Assembly: GCA_003999685.1 (NCBI GenBank)
Contig: CP021222.1
Span: 2,852,001-2,916,000 of the forward strand
Reading direction: 5' to 3'
Length of the DNA: 64,000 bases
DNA from: Taiwanofungus camphoratus
Lineage: Eukaryota > Basidiomycota > Agaricomycetes > Polyporales > Taiwanofungaceae
The notes under the pieces were generated by a model, which saw nothing but the letters and a program-made list of their open reading frames with translations, ran no database searches and was not told the origin of the DNA. The position numbers were made by a program, and so were the translations under genes. Shown piece after piece: positions 1 through 11,182 of the stretch (positions within the stretch are counted from its first letter, which is position 1; every line of letters starts with the position of its first letter).

Positions 1-232
1 TCGCGGCCCGCGCTCTGCGCCAGTCGCTGAAGGAAAACGGGCGTGTCGCGGCGGAGAAGCGAGGCCAGACGATTCTTCGGTACCAGCACTGGGAAAACGG
101 TCAGGGTGGTGAACAGGTGAGTCTTCGCTCCACAACATTGTACGCGATCATTGAGTGTACGCTGTTGGGTAGGTGTACTTGGTTCCCCCGGTTGACAAGG
201 ATGGCCCGCCGCCGAAGAGTGGAGCAGTATAG
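1..232 (+). CDS. 3' end of an unidentified gene (partial)
   Basis: Two terminal exons, 1-116 and 173-232, flank a 56-nt intron with a gtgagt donor and a gggtag acceptor. The frame is kept across it and ends at TAG (230-232). The visible C-terminus is about 57 residues: a basic, polar stretch containing KRGQTILRYQHWENGQ, then a short proline-rich tail ending PPPKSGAV. I recognise no domain, and the rest lies outside the window. The open frame across a good intron supports a real coding end; the function is unknown. Confidence 0.6.
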
Positions 233-1312
233 CGATGATTGACAGTTCAAAATAGACAGGAGGATTTGCTATTGGTCCGATGATTCAATGAACATTTGTT
301 CAATGCGTTTTCCAAGCTTTTGTCATGACGGTGGTATCGAAGACCAGCTCCAATATTGTCGGCCATGGCTCTCTGGTGCTCCGATAGACCAAATTTTGGA
401 CCGCTCTGAAGATCACTTCTCTTCACATTCGAGTCATTGTCCCTATGCGAGCGAGGCGAGGAAGGTATACCTCTTCTCTTCCTTCCGGATCTTATTATTT
501 TTCCGTATCTCGTTGGATTCTCTGATCTGTCATTCTGAGCGTCAAGTTCCCCGCCTCGAGCCCTCACGAGCCTCTTTTTGGCATCACTTTGACATAGCTT
601 TGCATGCCCTTGGGCCAGGTCTCATGTTCCAACACGGTTCGTAGTTTCGCCTCTTTCTATTTTTGTGAATGGTGTGCAATGAGGACCCCATCAGTAAGTC
701 TGGTGACCTTGCGAGTACTCGCTTATGGTAGGATTTAAGAACCAGCATCAGCGGTATCCTTCCCCTTTTCATCATCCAACTGCCCTTTGGGAACAATTGT
801 AGCGAGCCCCCTGAGTGCTGTGTTGCGCGTGTTGAGTCTGAAGTAGCCATGCTTCGCTTCCTCCGTCGCCATTCTCAAGCTCGGCTATTTTCTCGTGCTT
901 CCAAAACACCTCCTTTCCTCTATGCTTTGATAAATCCCTCCGATCCGCATCTATTCTGTGCTCTAGGCTTCTGACAAGGTCGGGCTTTACGAGATGAGTT
1001 TACTGCTGGGCGGCCTCGTTGCGGCTTGTGTTGTGCGGACTTGAGTGAGCCGCCCAAGATGGTTTCCACTCCACGTGCGTTTGACATCTGAGGATTCACT
1101 TATGAAGCTTACGTACGCTCGCGCCTTTTCTTCACACCACGATCATAAAGCGGTCTCTTCACCTCCTCTCAACGCCCCATTCCCTCAATACTCTTCCACC
1201 CCTCCCCCTTGTACGTCTCTGTCACTTTTGTGTCTCTTACCACTTGTCTTCTTCTCCCCAAACCCGGAACATTGCTCTGATTTTTTTACTAGCTCAAAAT
1301 TGTCATACAAAA
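233..1312. other. intergenic / CNBP promoter and 5' leader
   Basis: No credible gene seen. The last 150 bases before the CNBP start are strongly pyrimidine-rich on the + strand, as is common upstream of highly expressed fungal genes, and include a tttttttactag run that could be a 5'-UTR splice acceptor. Small open frames here on both strands lack family features. Confidence 0.4.
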
Positions 1313-2534
1313 ATGGCCGGAGCCCGAGGATGTTTTAACTGTGGTGGTTGTGCGTGGTGTTCTGTACTCTTCTAGTTGCCGTTTTTATCAGCTCCGTTCG
1401 TGTGCTGTATTGTCACCCATCCTTATCTTGCGTTTTGCGACCACAATTCGCTTTTTATCCTTTTTTTCCCTTTCGTGATGGTGTGGGGTCCTGGCGGCGA
1501 TCCATGTACGGCTCTTGTGTCGTTATGTCGTATCGATGACATGCTGTTGTCGTATCACGAATCGCCTCGCACCTCGCAATATATCTTTTTTTTCACTCTT
1601 CATACCTTGTGCCTTTCGTGCTCGTGCTTCGTCTCCCCCGAATTGACGCGCTCCTCGGCACGCAAATGTAGTCGGACACCAAGCTGCAAATTGCCCGAAG
1701 GCGGGCACCCCAACCTGGTAATAATTCTTGTTTGAACTGCCATGGACATGTCCCTGATGGTGTTACGGTTGCCAACAATATATGTTAGCTATAACTGTGA
1801 GTCGTCCGTCGAATTTTGGATCGAAATTTGACCCTTTTTTGCAGGTGGGCTCGAAGGACACGTCTCTAGAGACTGCACAATGGAAGCGAAGGCAAAGTCT
1901 TGCTACAAGTGTGGCCAAGAAGGCCATATAGTATGTTGTTCCCACCTCATTGTACAAAAGCGCGAATCTCATCGTAAAATACAGAGTCGGGAGTGCCCCG
2001 AGAATTCAAACGGTGCTTCTGGAGGCAATAACGGAGGATACGGTAGTGGATCGTCGGGTGCAGAGTGTTATAGATGCGGCAAAGTCGGGCATATCGCCCG
2101 TGCATGTCCCGATGCCTCCTCATCCAACAACGGTTATGGGCAGTACGCAGCTTTTAGTGGTGGTCAGCAGAAGACGTGGTGAGCTCAATTCGCAAATGCA
2201 TCTGTGAGCGCGCCTAAGTAGCTGTATACTAGCTACACTTGTGGTGGTGTTGGGCACCTGTCAAGGGACTGCGTTCAAGGGTCCAAATGCTACAATTGCT
2301 CGGGCTTCGTGGGTTCTATTCTGTATACCAACAAGGTGAATTGTTTGACCATGTTTCACTAGGGACACATTAGCAAAGACTGCCCGCAGCCCCAACGTCG
2401 GGCATGCTACACATGTGGCTCCGAAGGGTAAGTGAACATTTCGGAAAGTGATCAAACCAAACTTGACGTCGCACTGCAGCCATATTTCCCGCGATTGCCC
2501 TGGGGCTACGGTGGCTGCTGCTGAGGGTGTTTGA
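1313..2534 (+). CDS. GIS2: CNBP/Gis2-type zinc-knuckle nucleic-acid-binding protein
   Basis: A predicted 188-residue protein made almost wholly of seven CCHC zinc knuckles (C-x2-C-x4-H-x4-C), for example CYKCGQEGHISREC and CYRCGKVGHIARAC, with a short glycine/serine linker in the middle. Family knowledge: yeast Gis2, fission yeast Byr3 and animal CNBP are cytoplasmic single-stranded RNA/DNA binders linked to translation of particular mRNAs and to stress granules; seven knuckles is the usual count. Exons: 1313-1349, 1672-1717, 1789-1796, 1845-1930, 1985-2178, 2233-2308, 2363-2427, 2480-2534; phase is consistent throughout. Most introns interrupt knuckles. Exon 3 is only 8 nt yet is needed to rebuild the second knuckle. 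Intron 1 (322 nt) is far longer than the others. Start ATG follows MAGARGCFNCGG, the usual N-terminus. Confidence 0.9.
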
Positions 2535-2959
2535 GTTTTCTCTTATCTGCGGTTCTAGCGCATCGTCTTTCCATCCTCACCTCTGATTCTTTCTTGCTTC
2601 ATATGTACTGTCTGTGTTCAAGTGCGTTTTCGAGATGCATGTTGGCAGTGAATATAGCGTATCAAATCCGTATTTCGGCGTGTGTGCGCTCAAGTAGTGC
2701 CCCGTGGCATTTGCAGTTGACCGCTGGTCGCCGGCGAGAGCAGACGAGAGTGCAGCCCGAGATCGTTCTGGAGCAGCGCCGTCGCCAAAACATTTGAAAA
2801 TTAGTCTGATATCACTGGCGGACCCGGGGACGGAAGAACCCGGCCGGAGTTGGTAGGACATAATGTCGCTAGGCCTGCAGCTTTTCGCGTCGTCCGCCCA
2901 CAGGGTTCATCCCGCCATATTCATTCTGTTTCCGCCCTCTCCGACCACCGTCTTTCCTC
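2535..2959. other. intergenic between CNBP and COX subunit IV
   Basis: 3' UTR of CNBP and promoter of the next gene, both on the + strand. No gene, repeat or clear TATA box seen. Confidence 0.4.
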
Positions 2960-3689
2960 ATGCAAGCCCTGCGCCTGGCGCGTCCCAGAGCCTCCCTTCG
3001 CCCGTTGACCCGCTCCATCGCGGCGACGGCGAACCCCTCAGCTACAGGCACTTCCGCGCCGTCCTCGTCAGCGTCAGTCATTCCGCTGTCGAATGTCGAG
3101 GCTCAGTGGGAACGCCTCACGCCCGACGAGCAGCTGGCAGTACATCAACAGCTCGAGGAAATCCAGAAGAAGGACTGGAAGACTCTGTCCATTGACGAGA
3201 AGAAAGCTGGTACGTACTCGCTTTCTCCCCCCTCGCATTTCCGCTCCTTTTGTTCACAGCAGAAATTCGCTGACGGTATGTATGGTGTATGTATGCATTC
3301 ATAGCGTATTATGTTGCGTTCGGACCTCATGGACCCCGTGCTCCCATTGACCCACCTGGTGCCGGCGTCAAGACTTTCCTTGGCGTAATTGCAGGTATTG
3401 CTGCAGCAGGTGTGATCTTCGCTTCCACGCGATTCTTCGGTATGCCCAGTGAGCTTACCAACCCTGTGTGAGCGCTGAACGGTGTATGCAATTGTAGCTG
3501 CGCCGCCTCCAAAGACGATCAGCAAAGAGTGGGAGGAGGCTTCGAACCAGCGTGCGATAGAGCAGAAAATGAATCCCATCTCCGGTCAGTGCTATGTTCG
3601 CCTACTGTGTGTCGAATGCTGAGTTATGATGCATTGCAGGTATCACATCGGAAGGTTACTCTGGGAAGGGTTTCGTCACGCACAAATAA
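2960..3689 (+). CDS. COX5: cytochrome c oxidase subunit IV family (yeast Cox5)
   Basis: A predicted 173-residue nuclear-encoded subunit of mitochondrial complex IV. The N-terminus is an arginine-, serine- and alanine-rich presequence without acids (MQALRLARPRASLRPLTRS), typical for matrix import. The mature part carries the conserved block DWKTLSIDEKKAAYYVAFGP, then one membrane span (VKTFLGVIAGIAAAGVIFAS), then the KEWEEASNQRAIEQKMNPI tail of the Cox4/Cox5 family. Exons 2960-3209, 3305-3439, 3498-3584, 3640-3689, all in phase; introns have gtacgt, gtatgc and gtcagt donors. Intron 1 (95 nt) contains a mini-exon-like stretch that would add a stop, so direct splicing 3209 to 3305 is preferred and restores KKAAYYV. 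Mammalian name COX4, yeast COX5A/B. Confidence 0.9.
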
Positions 3690-4077
3690 TAGCTGTTGCG
3701 GTAGTCTGCGGTAGACCAATGCGTAGATCTGTGAATGCCAGTGTCTTGGACGACCGTCGCTTTCATTGCGTTGTCGAACAAAAATACTTGAATCATTGCA
3801 CGTCCTGTCAAGTAATAGTCATACTTTATTCCCAGCTGTCTTATCCATTCCGGGGCAGCCTTCAGGCCTCTGCATCACGGATGCAATCATCATCCGCAAG
3901 GCAAGCCGTCACAATGGCATTTAGGCCAAATCTGCTTGGCTTGCTTATGCAAATTCTGTAGAAAGTAAAGTTGCTTGATTTGCGCACTTCTACGCCCAAT
4001 ATCAAGTCGGTATATTGGGGTATGACGAAAGATAGAAAGTAAACGACGAGAAGTAGGAAATAAACAAAGTCCATCGA
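3690..4077. other. convergent intergenic region
   Basis: Lies between the 3' ends of the COX subunit (+) and Rpn8 (-). AT-richer than the genes; expected to hold both 3' UTRs. No gene seen. Confidence 0.4.
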
Positions 4078-5318
4078 CTATAGACCCTTGTCCTCTGAGC
4101 TCGTCTTACTAGGATCCTTTGCCTTTTCCTTGCTCTCTTTTTTGTCGTCTTTCTTCTCGTCCCCCTTTCCCTTCTCTTTTTCCTTGCTGTCGCCCTCAAC
4201 ACCCTTGCTCTCTTCCATTTCGGCGCGCCCGATTGTGGCTTTGTTGTCTACCAATGCATGCAGTGCAATTACTGCCCGCAGCAGGCTGCTCAGGTACACC
4301 ACCAGCAGCTGGTCATTCGTGCTCGTCGCGAAGCTCTGCGTTGACTCCGGATCATTTAGATTCGGTAGGAGGTTAAGCGCGTCCTGCAGGTGGTATACGA
4401 TCTGGTGGTTCACGGGCATCTTGCCTGCTGCGACGTCGGACAGATATCTTTGAATATCTGCAAGACGCGATTGCAGCCCACGCAGCGAAGCCAATTGTTC
4501 CGACACGCGTGTCGCAAGAGTGGTTGTCGTGGAATCTTTAATGTCACGTAGAAGGTGCTCCACACCGATCTCCTCAGCTTCTTCAGCTTCTATTGCCGAG
4601 GGCACGTGTAAGAATGTTTTCCGCGTTTCTGTGCCATCCTTACAGAACCGGTAAGCATGAGAAATTTGAAACAACACGGATGACCCACGTCCTTGATTTC
4701 TTCCACTGCAAAGTATGCATCCGTCGGTATCCCCACTGTTGTTGGTCGAACATCCACAATGACCATCACAGGCCGTGCAACAAATCGCTTTAAAAGGTCA
4801 TTGATTTCTTGATCTGACGCTCTTAGCTTAGGTCCCGTATGGTACCACCCAATCATCCGCTCCCGAGCTGCAGAGCACGACAATGTCAACACATGGCCGT
4901 ACACGGCAGGCAATGACTCACGGACCGTTGACCTTCTTAAACATCTCCCACATGCCCTCGATGTAGTTGTGGTCGAGAAACCATGTTTTGCTATCCTTCT
5001 CATCTTCCTCGAATGGGATGCCGAATGAATTCGCAACATTTATTGTTTTGCCATTGTCCTGACCTAGCAGGATACCAATCACACGTTTACTTGAGCCCTT
5101 CAAAGCTAAGCGGGCATGATGGTCGGTGACAGAGAGAAGAACGAGTGGATGTACCACTGGGATTCGTGTTAGCTTAATACAGCATGTGAATTGCTCCTAA
5201 GCATACCGACAGTGGTTCCAGACAATGCTGCTAGCTTAGAGAGGAAGATCATCAATTACGTGAAATACGTTGTGTGGGTAATCATTCTCCTGACCTGTTC
5301 TGATGTTGTAGCGACCAT
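4078..5318 (-). CDS. RPN8: 26S proteasome regulatory subunit Rpn8 (PSMD7)
   Basis: A predicted 340-residue non-catalytic MPN-domain subunit of the proteasome lid, which pairs with the deubiquitinase Rpn11. Seen: [17 protein letters not shown] at the start of the MPN fold, then [53 protein letters not shown] and [15 protein letters not shown], all in the Rpn8 order. The zinc-binding JAMM residues are absent, as expected for Rpn8. The C-terminus is a lysine/glutamate-rich low-complexity tail. Exons (minus): 5318-5295, 5234-5207, 5156-4926, 4867-4689, 4638-4078. The first two exons are tiny (24 and 28 nt) but join in phase to give [21 protein letters not shown]. The gene runs away from the mobile-element nest that lies upstream of it. 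Confidence 0.93.
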
Positions 5319-6471
5319 GCTGGGGTGTACAAGTAGAAACAAATGCTGCACTAAGCTATGGCTCGCGCGACGCGTACGCGTCAGATTCATCTGTTTGCAG
5401 CTGTTGTGCAACGCCCTCTACCGATACTGCCTTTTGCGGAATTTACAAAGGTTCAGATGCTTCACTGTCACGGATTTATCTTGAAATATATATTTTCCAA
5501 TACCAGTACTGTTGCCACTAGCACACTGAAACGACGTTATGGACAACTTGACACGCTTCTATCTGGGCATCTACGAGGAAGCTAGCCTGCCTCTTGAAGC
5601 TCTCACTTGAATTACTGCACCGCGTGACCGGCGTAGCTCGAGAAAACGTGACACACTGAGCGAAAAAGAGAAATCGACAGAGCACGACAGATCATGATCG
5701 ATTATGAGTGCCTCCTTATGGTATTGCCAATGCGACAACACATTTATTGGGTTATATACGTATCAAATAGGCACTGAATTGTAGAAGTGGCGAGAGCTCG
5801 AGCTAAGCAGTGATTGCCGGTCTCTCATTTTTCCATACTATGCCTACGTATGGAGTCGGCACCCTGACTCAATCGGCAATTGCTTCTGATTGGTCAAAAG
5901 CTCATCTTTTTTGATGGCTTTCACAAATACTGAAAATTTTATTGGTCGAGACCCTAAGTGCCGACTCTACCAGTAGCCATAGTAAATATCTAGAGGCATG
6001 CTGTCAAATCTGCGGAGCCCGAGAAACATTGGGATACAGCTGTAGCAAGGCGGTTGTTAGAGTCGTCCTTCCGAACATTGACCCTCAAGTCGGACGGGAA
6101 GTTCTGGAACGTTCATACAATCTATCTCATGTGAATCATCCACCATGCACCATAGCAGTGGAGACAGGATAGATGTTAGTGTGCCATAACCCGAACCTGA
6201 ACGCTGTATCTGAAAATCTGAAGAGCTCCAACGAAGAAGTATCGTGTTGATAGAATTGAAATCTTAAAACGTGCTTTCATACACTGGTAATTTTCGTTTC
6301 CACCTCAACAATCCGTAACATCCCATATCTCCCGTTGGATGCTTCTAGTGATTATGAGAGGGCTTCCGCACTTTACACGCTGTCGATTCCTCGGCCGTCT
6401 TTTCACATCCGAGCTGGGTGTACGTAATGAAAACAACCTTGTCTCCCAAGCTGTACAGGCGATATTACTGT
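5319..6471. other. intergenic region upstream of Rpn8
   Basis: Rpn8 promoter side followed by non-coding DNA up to the transposon nest. Contains one MITE-like element (5838-5982). I see no gene in the rest. Confidence 0.4.
5838..5982. mobile_element. MITE-like element, TA target duplication
   Basis: About 145 bp with imperfect terminal inverted repeats: the left end CTATGCCTACGTATGGAGTC and the right end, read on the other strand, CTATGGCTACTGGTAGAGTC, both followed by GGCAC. Both ends are flanked by TA (5836-5837, 5983-5984), as in Tc1/mariner-derived MITEs. No coding capacity. The superfamily is an inference from the TA and the small size. Confidence 0.55.
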
Positions 6472-6612
6472 ACTGGCACGACCATAGGTTCAGTCACGCG
6501 TCACAGGCCCCCTTGAACTGGGCAGTTAGTTCAAATGTCACACGTCCCAAGGGGGTCTGAACTGGGGTCCGAACCATTGGTCACACAGGCGAAAAACACT
6601 GTTTCCTGGCTG

Positions 6613-6626
6613 TTCAGCCTTCAGTT
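6613..6626. repeat. LINE target-site duplication, left copy
   Basis: TTCAGCCTTCAGTT directly followed by the LINE's T-rich (minus-strand A-rich) tail; identical to 25074-25087. Confidence 0.8.
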
Positions 6627-7495
6627 TTTTTTTTAATTTAATTTAATTCCTCGAGTTTATACTCCATACATCGTAGGTACATGTAGAGTAATAATGATAA
6701 TAAGTGGGCATCCGCGCCCGCATGAGCGGTACACCTACAGTTTTCAGTGTCCTCGTTATGTGGCGTGGGCATATAATCCAACAAGGCCTGCAAAAGGAAG
6801 GGTACAGTCATCCTTGGGATGCCATACCCGACCCCCACCCGACCCTTTTTCACGCTCTATGTGTTTACCCGGCCCGGTGGTCCCGTTCCGTCAGTAAATC
6901 ACCTAAGGAATTGAGTCTAGCCCTACAGGTTTCAGGCCTCAATTATTGTTCGGGTTGACAGGGGGGTCATTGTGGATACTGAGTTCCGCTATCCCCTCGT
7001 CTACCCAATTATGGTATAGTTCAAACGCCTTTGCTTCGGCGTCATACCACTCACAGAAATCACGGAATTTTCCACCCAGGGCTGTGGTCATTCCGGGATC
7101 TAAATGTCGGTCCGCATGGAACCGCTGCCATGCCGCTTGTCTTCCGACCACGTGGCACATAAGATGAGCACGAGTGAATGTTCTCGTGCGCGCAACTTCA
7201 GCTTTGAGCAGAGATTCCGCCAGAATCTCCGCCCAGTCAAAGGTGGAGACCATCGGATTGAGCCGAAGGAACTCCATAATGTCATCCAGGGTCCAACCCC
7301 TCTGTTCAGGGGGCCCCATCAGAAGCGGGTCCCGGGGACCCTGTTGGCGCTTCGTCCTGATCCAGAATGGGCAGTCAAAGAGCACATGTTCCCTGGTTTC
7401 CTCTGCTCCGCACAAGCATAGATGAGGGCCTGGGATGTTGAACCTAGAGCGGTATTCACCGCCTGGGAAATGGTTGGTGAGCACACGACATACGC

Positions 7496-9103
7496 TGATA
7501 CGACCTAGGGGACCCTGGTACCTAGGGAGTGCTCCGCAACGTGGCTGGGGGTAGTGTGATAACTGTGAGGGTGTGAGGGTAGGAGCTACAACCTGTATGA
7601 TACCGGGAAACCTGTATGTCTTGTTTTTGTAAGTAGGGGAGTAAGGGGTCAAGGGTCCTGCACAACAGAATCTTGTTCCTAAGTGCTATACTATCCCTAA
7701 GGCCTTGCGAGGCCCTCCGAAGTATGCGAAGTTCTTCGAGGTTTTGCGAAGCCCTTCGAAGTTTTAGCTAAATCGCGCGAGCTGACTTCGTAGATGCTGC
7801 GAAGTCCTTCTGGTTAGAGTTAGCTAAAGGGCGTAAGGTTTTTGGAGTTTGTTAGAGCGAAGTGGGCGAGGTTTGGCTAGCGTAGGAGACCTGTAGGAGA
7901 GGTCGGAGAGTTCGAGGGCGTAGAGAGATGTACTATAGCCTGTAACTAAGGCTATGGGAGGGTCGTAGGGCTATTCGTAGGACGTAGGGATAACGCAACG
8001 TGAGCCTAAGGGTATAACTAAGGCGGAGGCCCACCGGATAGGTGCTATAAAAGGTGCTGAAGGGTGCGAAGTCACGGCGACTTTCGTAGATGGTAGTGCG
8101 TAGTTCGGGAAGCGTAGACGTAGTTCGTAGCTATATCGCGAGCGTAGACGTAGTTCAAAGGTACTGAAACGAAGCTGGGGTGGAGACTTAGGGACCTTAG
8201 GACCGTTCCTAAGGTTGTACTCGCGGCGCTTTCCTGAGATCGGAGCTACAGGGGAACTGGTATTCCAAAGAGAGAAGCGTGCACTGAGGGGTCTCTCTCG
8301 TACATAGTAAACTACCTCTGACTAAATAGGGGAGCGTGAGGTGAACTAATCTTGCGCGAAGTGATCCTTACGAGTCCGAAATGTGTACTAAAACGCATGG
8401 ACTCCGAAGTGAACACGAGGAGGATAGGAACTAATTAGGAACTGAAACAGGGGAACTACGTACGGTAGAAAGGTGACCAAGTTCATTCACGAGGGCGGGA
8501 TGACTATCCGAGAGCAGCCATGCGCCGTGATCACCTATCTTAGTGGGCTAAGAGCGCACGAAGTCCTTAGCAGCGGGACTTGGCCTAATCGGGGCAGGAG
8601 GTGTCCTAAATGGGTGGAGGGTCATATGGGTACGTCCTAGGATGACCTTATGGCATAGGATCGAGACCCATGGGGGTGCACAAGGCTTCCTAAGTCCAAC
8701 TTCCGGAACTTCGGACCGTTTCGGAGCCTATCGGAGGTAGCTGCAATCACAAGAGCTAGGAGAGACTTAGCTAAGACTTCTTAGCTAAGCCCGGGAAGAG
8801 TGACGTAGTAGATAGGACCTAGATCCAATGGAACAGTATGGGAGGGCCGGCAGTGTCCGATAGTGGACTTAGCAGGAGTTAGGGACTTCGCGTCTAGCAT
8901 TCGAAATCTCGTAGCACCTCGTGTGACTTTGCAAGACTTCGTAGGGTGTTAGGAGGGTTTAGGAAGGAGAGGGGGCGTTAGGAATATTATAGGAACCTAT
9001 CCCTCCTGTCGTAGGCTGTAGGAGAGTCTTAGAGTGGTCGGTTGGGGGATTAGAAAGCTCCTAAAATCGCGATTCGGGGCCCAGGAGGCTACGGGACTCA
9101 TCA
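7496..9103 (-). repeat. Gypsy 3' LTR
   Basis: 1608 bp, same ends and near-identical sequence to the LTR at 17945-19552. Abuts the LINE at 7495 and the polypurine tract at 9104. Confidence 0.92.
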
Positions 9104-9140
9104 CCTCCTCCCTATTGAAATCCTGACTGTCCTCAGTCAG
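9104..9140 (-). promoter_or_regulatory. Gypsy 3' polypurine tract with upstream hairpin
   Basis: On the minus strand AGGGAGGAGG lies directly against the 3' LTR, the position of a plus-strand primer. Just upstream is a perfect 7-bp hairpin, CTGACTG-AGGA-CAGTCAG, separated by GATTTCAAT. The same arrangement recurs at 12622-12658. Confidence 0.7.
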
Positions 9141-9271
9141 TGTGCGCGACCGTGGGAACTTGTAGCCTATCGCGTCCGATCTGCGAAGCGGGCGATATCC
9201 TGATAGAAGCTAATTGTGGGTGCCTCTTATCTTTTTCTTCCTTCTCCCCTTTTGCCTTTCCCTTCCCCATC

Positions 9272-10649
9272 ATGTTCGACGATATGGACTCTGATGGTGT
9301 TGGCCTAGCTCACAGCGATGTCCTGGCGCTCCTCGATTCTCGTCCGGAGGGCGTAGCGGAGGCCGAAGATTATCTGCGGTGGGCGAGGAACTTAGGACGT
9401 CGTGTGGTACGTATTCTCCTCGATCGCTCGATACATCGTCTTCACTGCGTTATAGGGTAACTGGCAGGTCCTGTCCCAGGCTTCGAACGCTCCTGCCGAT
9501 CCTACCTTAGAGGCCGCCATCGTCGAAGGTTTGACGGCGATCCTCCCTCTCGCGGACTCGTCGTGGATCTCGTGGGCCCGCACCAGTTTTCCTCAGTTCG
9601 CCGCTATGCTTCAAGAGCGAGATGCACAGCGCGAACTCGCCCGCGCGACCGAACGACTTCGTGCGGAGGCGGTCGAGCGCGCTGCACTTGAACGCGCTGC
9701 CCAACTTGCGGCTTCGTCTTCTGCTCCCTCGCCGGCCCCTAGTCGTACCTCATCGCGCACTCGTCGTCCCTCAGCTCGGGCCAAGGCAGCAGCTTCTACT
9801 CGTGCGGCTTCCCAGGCCAGCTCGATCATGGCCTCCGTTTCTAGCGGCCAAGTCGGCGAACTCGCCTCGTCCACGAGTTCGGGTGTCTTCGTAGGGGTCC
9901 CTCCTGCTCAGGGGAAGGATGCTGCGAAGGCGAAGGCTCCTCCGACGCCCGAAGCCCTGGCTAACATGGCGAAGGCGGCGGAGCATAGGCGAACTCATGC
10001 GAAGGTGAGTGCACGTCCTTTTCGTGACCGTTCGCGGCTTATGATTGCTACCTAGTGCGATCGCTGCAGCACCTACACCACGGACTTTGAGTGCGAACTC
10101 CCCACGGGCGCCGTGAAGTGTGGTAAGTGCCTGCGAGAGTCGCAGGGGTGTTATTGGGGCGGATTCTCCGTAGACGGTAAGGAGTGCGGCGTGCGCGTTT
10201 CGAAGCGTGGTAGGGCTTCTCGTGCCCTCGTTAGCGCGTCATTGCTGATGTTAGGACGTCCCTTAGCTGCGGGCCAACCTCCTCAGGTGTCCCCGCCTCG
10301 CGCCCGCGAGTCCAAGAAGGCGAAGTCGACCCCTGCGCCTACGATGTCGCTCGAGGCCTCGCTGGCCCTTAACGGCGCTGAATACTTGGACGGCCTCACC
10401 CCTGCGCATCAAGCCGTTGTCGAAGGCCTCTGGTATGACCGCGCGATGGCCGAGAGTCGCGCGATGCGTCTCGAAGACTACATCTCGGGGCTCTATCGTG
10501 CCGAAACCGCCCTAACCGGTCGTACGCCTGCGCCGCTCGACTTGAGCTCTCTCCCCCTTCCTCGCCGTCGCGTCGCCGCCTCCTCTACCGATCCTGGTCC
10601 CTCTGGTGAGTCCGAGCAGGATGAGGAAGATGCCGAGGCCGAGGTTTAG
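9272..10649 (+). CDS. antisense accessory reading frame of the Gypsy element
   Basis: Opposite in strand to gag-pol and lying between pol and the 3' LTR. Three open segments on the + strand (from ATG 9272 to a stop at 10649) are separated by two gaps with intron-like borders (gtacgt to tag, gtgagt to tag). The middle segment is alanine/arginine/glutamate-rich and likely coiled coil; the last segment opens with a cysteine-rich stretch (CDRC, then CGKC and CYW) resembling a small zinc cluster. Many large fungal and plant Gypsy elements carry an extra, sometimes antisense, gene in this place. The function is unknown; a DNA- or RNA-binding accessory role is only a guess. Confidence 0.55.
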
Positions 10650-11182
10650 AAGGTGGGGGGTTCGTAGTTCGTCATCTCGCCCGTTCCGTATCTGTCGCAC
10701 CAACGTGCTGTATTCTCTCTCGTTGCGCGTCCCTTTGCTAGGGACCTTTTCCAGTATGTGTACAGTAGTCTGAATAAAGCGGACGCAAACGTCGTCCTTG
10801 TGAAAAGGTTCCTAAGTGTGTGAAGTAACCAAACAACACAGCGAAGAATTAGAAGACTTAGGGGGATAAAATGCGCTCATTTAGGCTCAGTAAATCATCA
10901 TGGCCTTGAAGGGCTTAAGGCCCCTCGCGCAATCTTCGCTCCGCTCGGCGTTTTAGGAGCTTTTTAGAACGATATCGCGACTTCGTGAGTTGAATCACTA
11001 TAGTAAAAAGTAGGAGATGTTGTAAGTAAATATTCGTAGACATTCGGAACTTCGTAGCTGTCAAACTGAGTGGGGGCTTGTTGGGGAAAGTAAAACATGA
11101 CCAAAAGGTAAGCGAAAAGTAAAAATGGACGTAGCGTAATCTTAGCTAAAGTCGGGGTATCGTCGATTGCTCCTCTGATTCT
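10650..11182. other. non-coding spacer inside the Gypsy element
   Basis: Lies between the converging ends of the antisense frame and pol. No open frame of note; would hold the 3' ends of both transcripts. Confidence 0.4.

Noticed and set aside
233-1312. Small open frames on both strands in the first kilobase
   Set aside because: No start context, splicing or family features; fits chance.
1718-1788. Zinc-knuckle-like words (CLNCHGHV) readable inside CNBP intron 2
   Set aside because: They lack the spacing of a CCHC knuckle, meet stops in frame, and the spliced exons already give seven complete knuckles.
3250-3266. Mini-exon between cag and gtatgt in COX intron 1
   Set aside because: Including it brings an in-frame TGA; skipping it gives the conserved KKAAYYV join.
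7496-9103. Open frames running through the LTRs
   Set aside because: They occur at the same place in each LTR copy, merge with unrelated flanks, and have no protein features; the LINE frame merely reads into the LTR.
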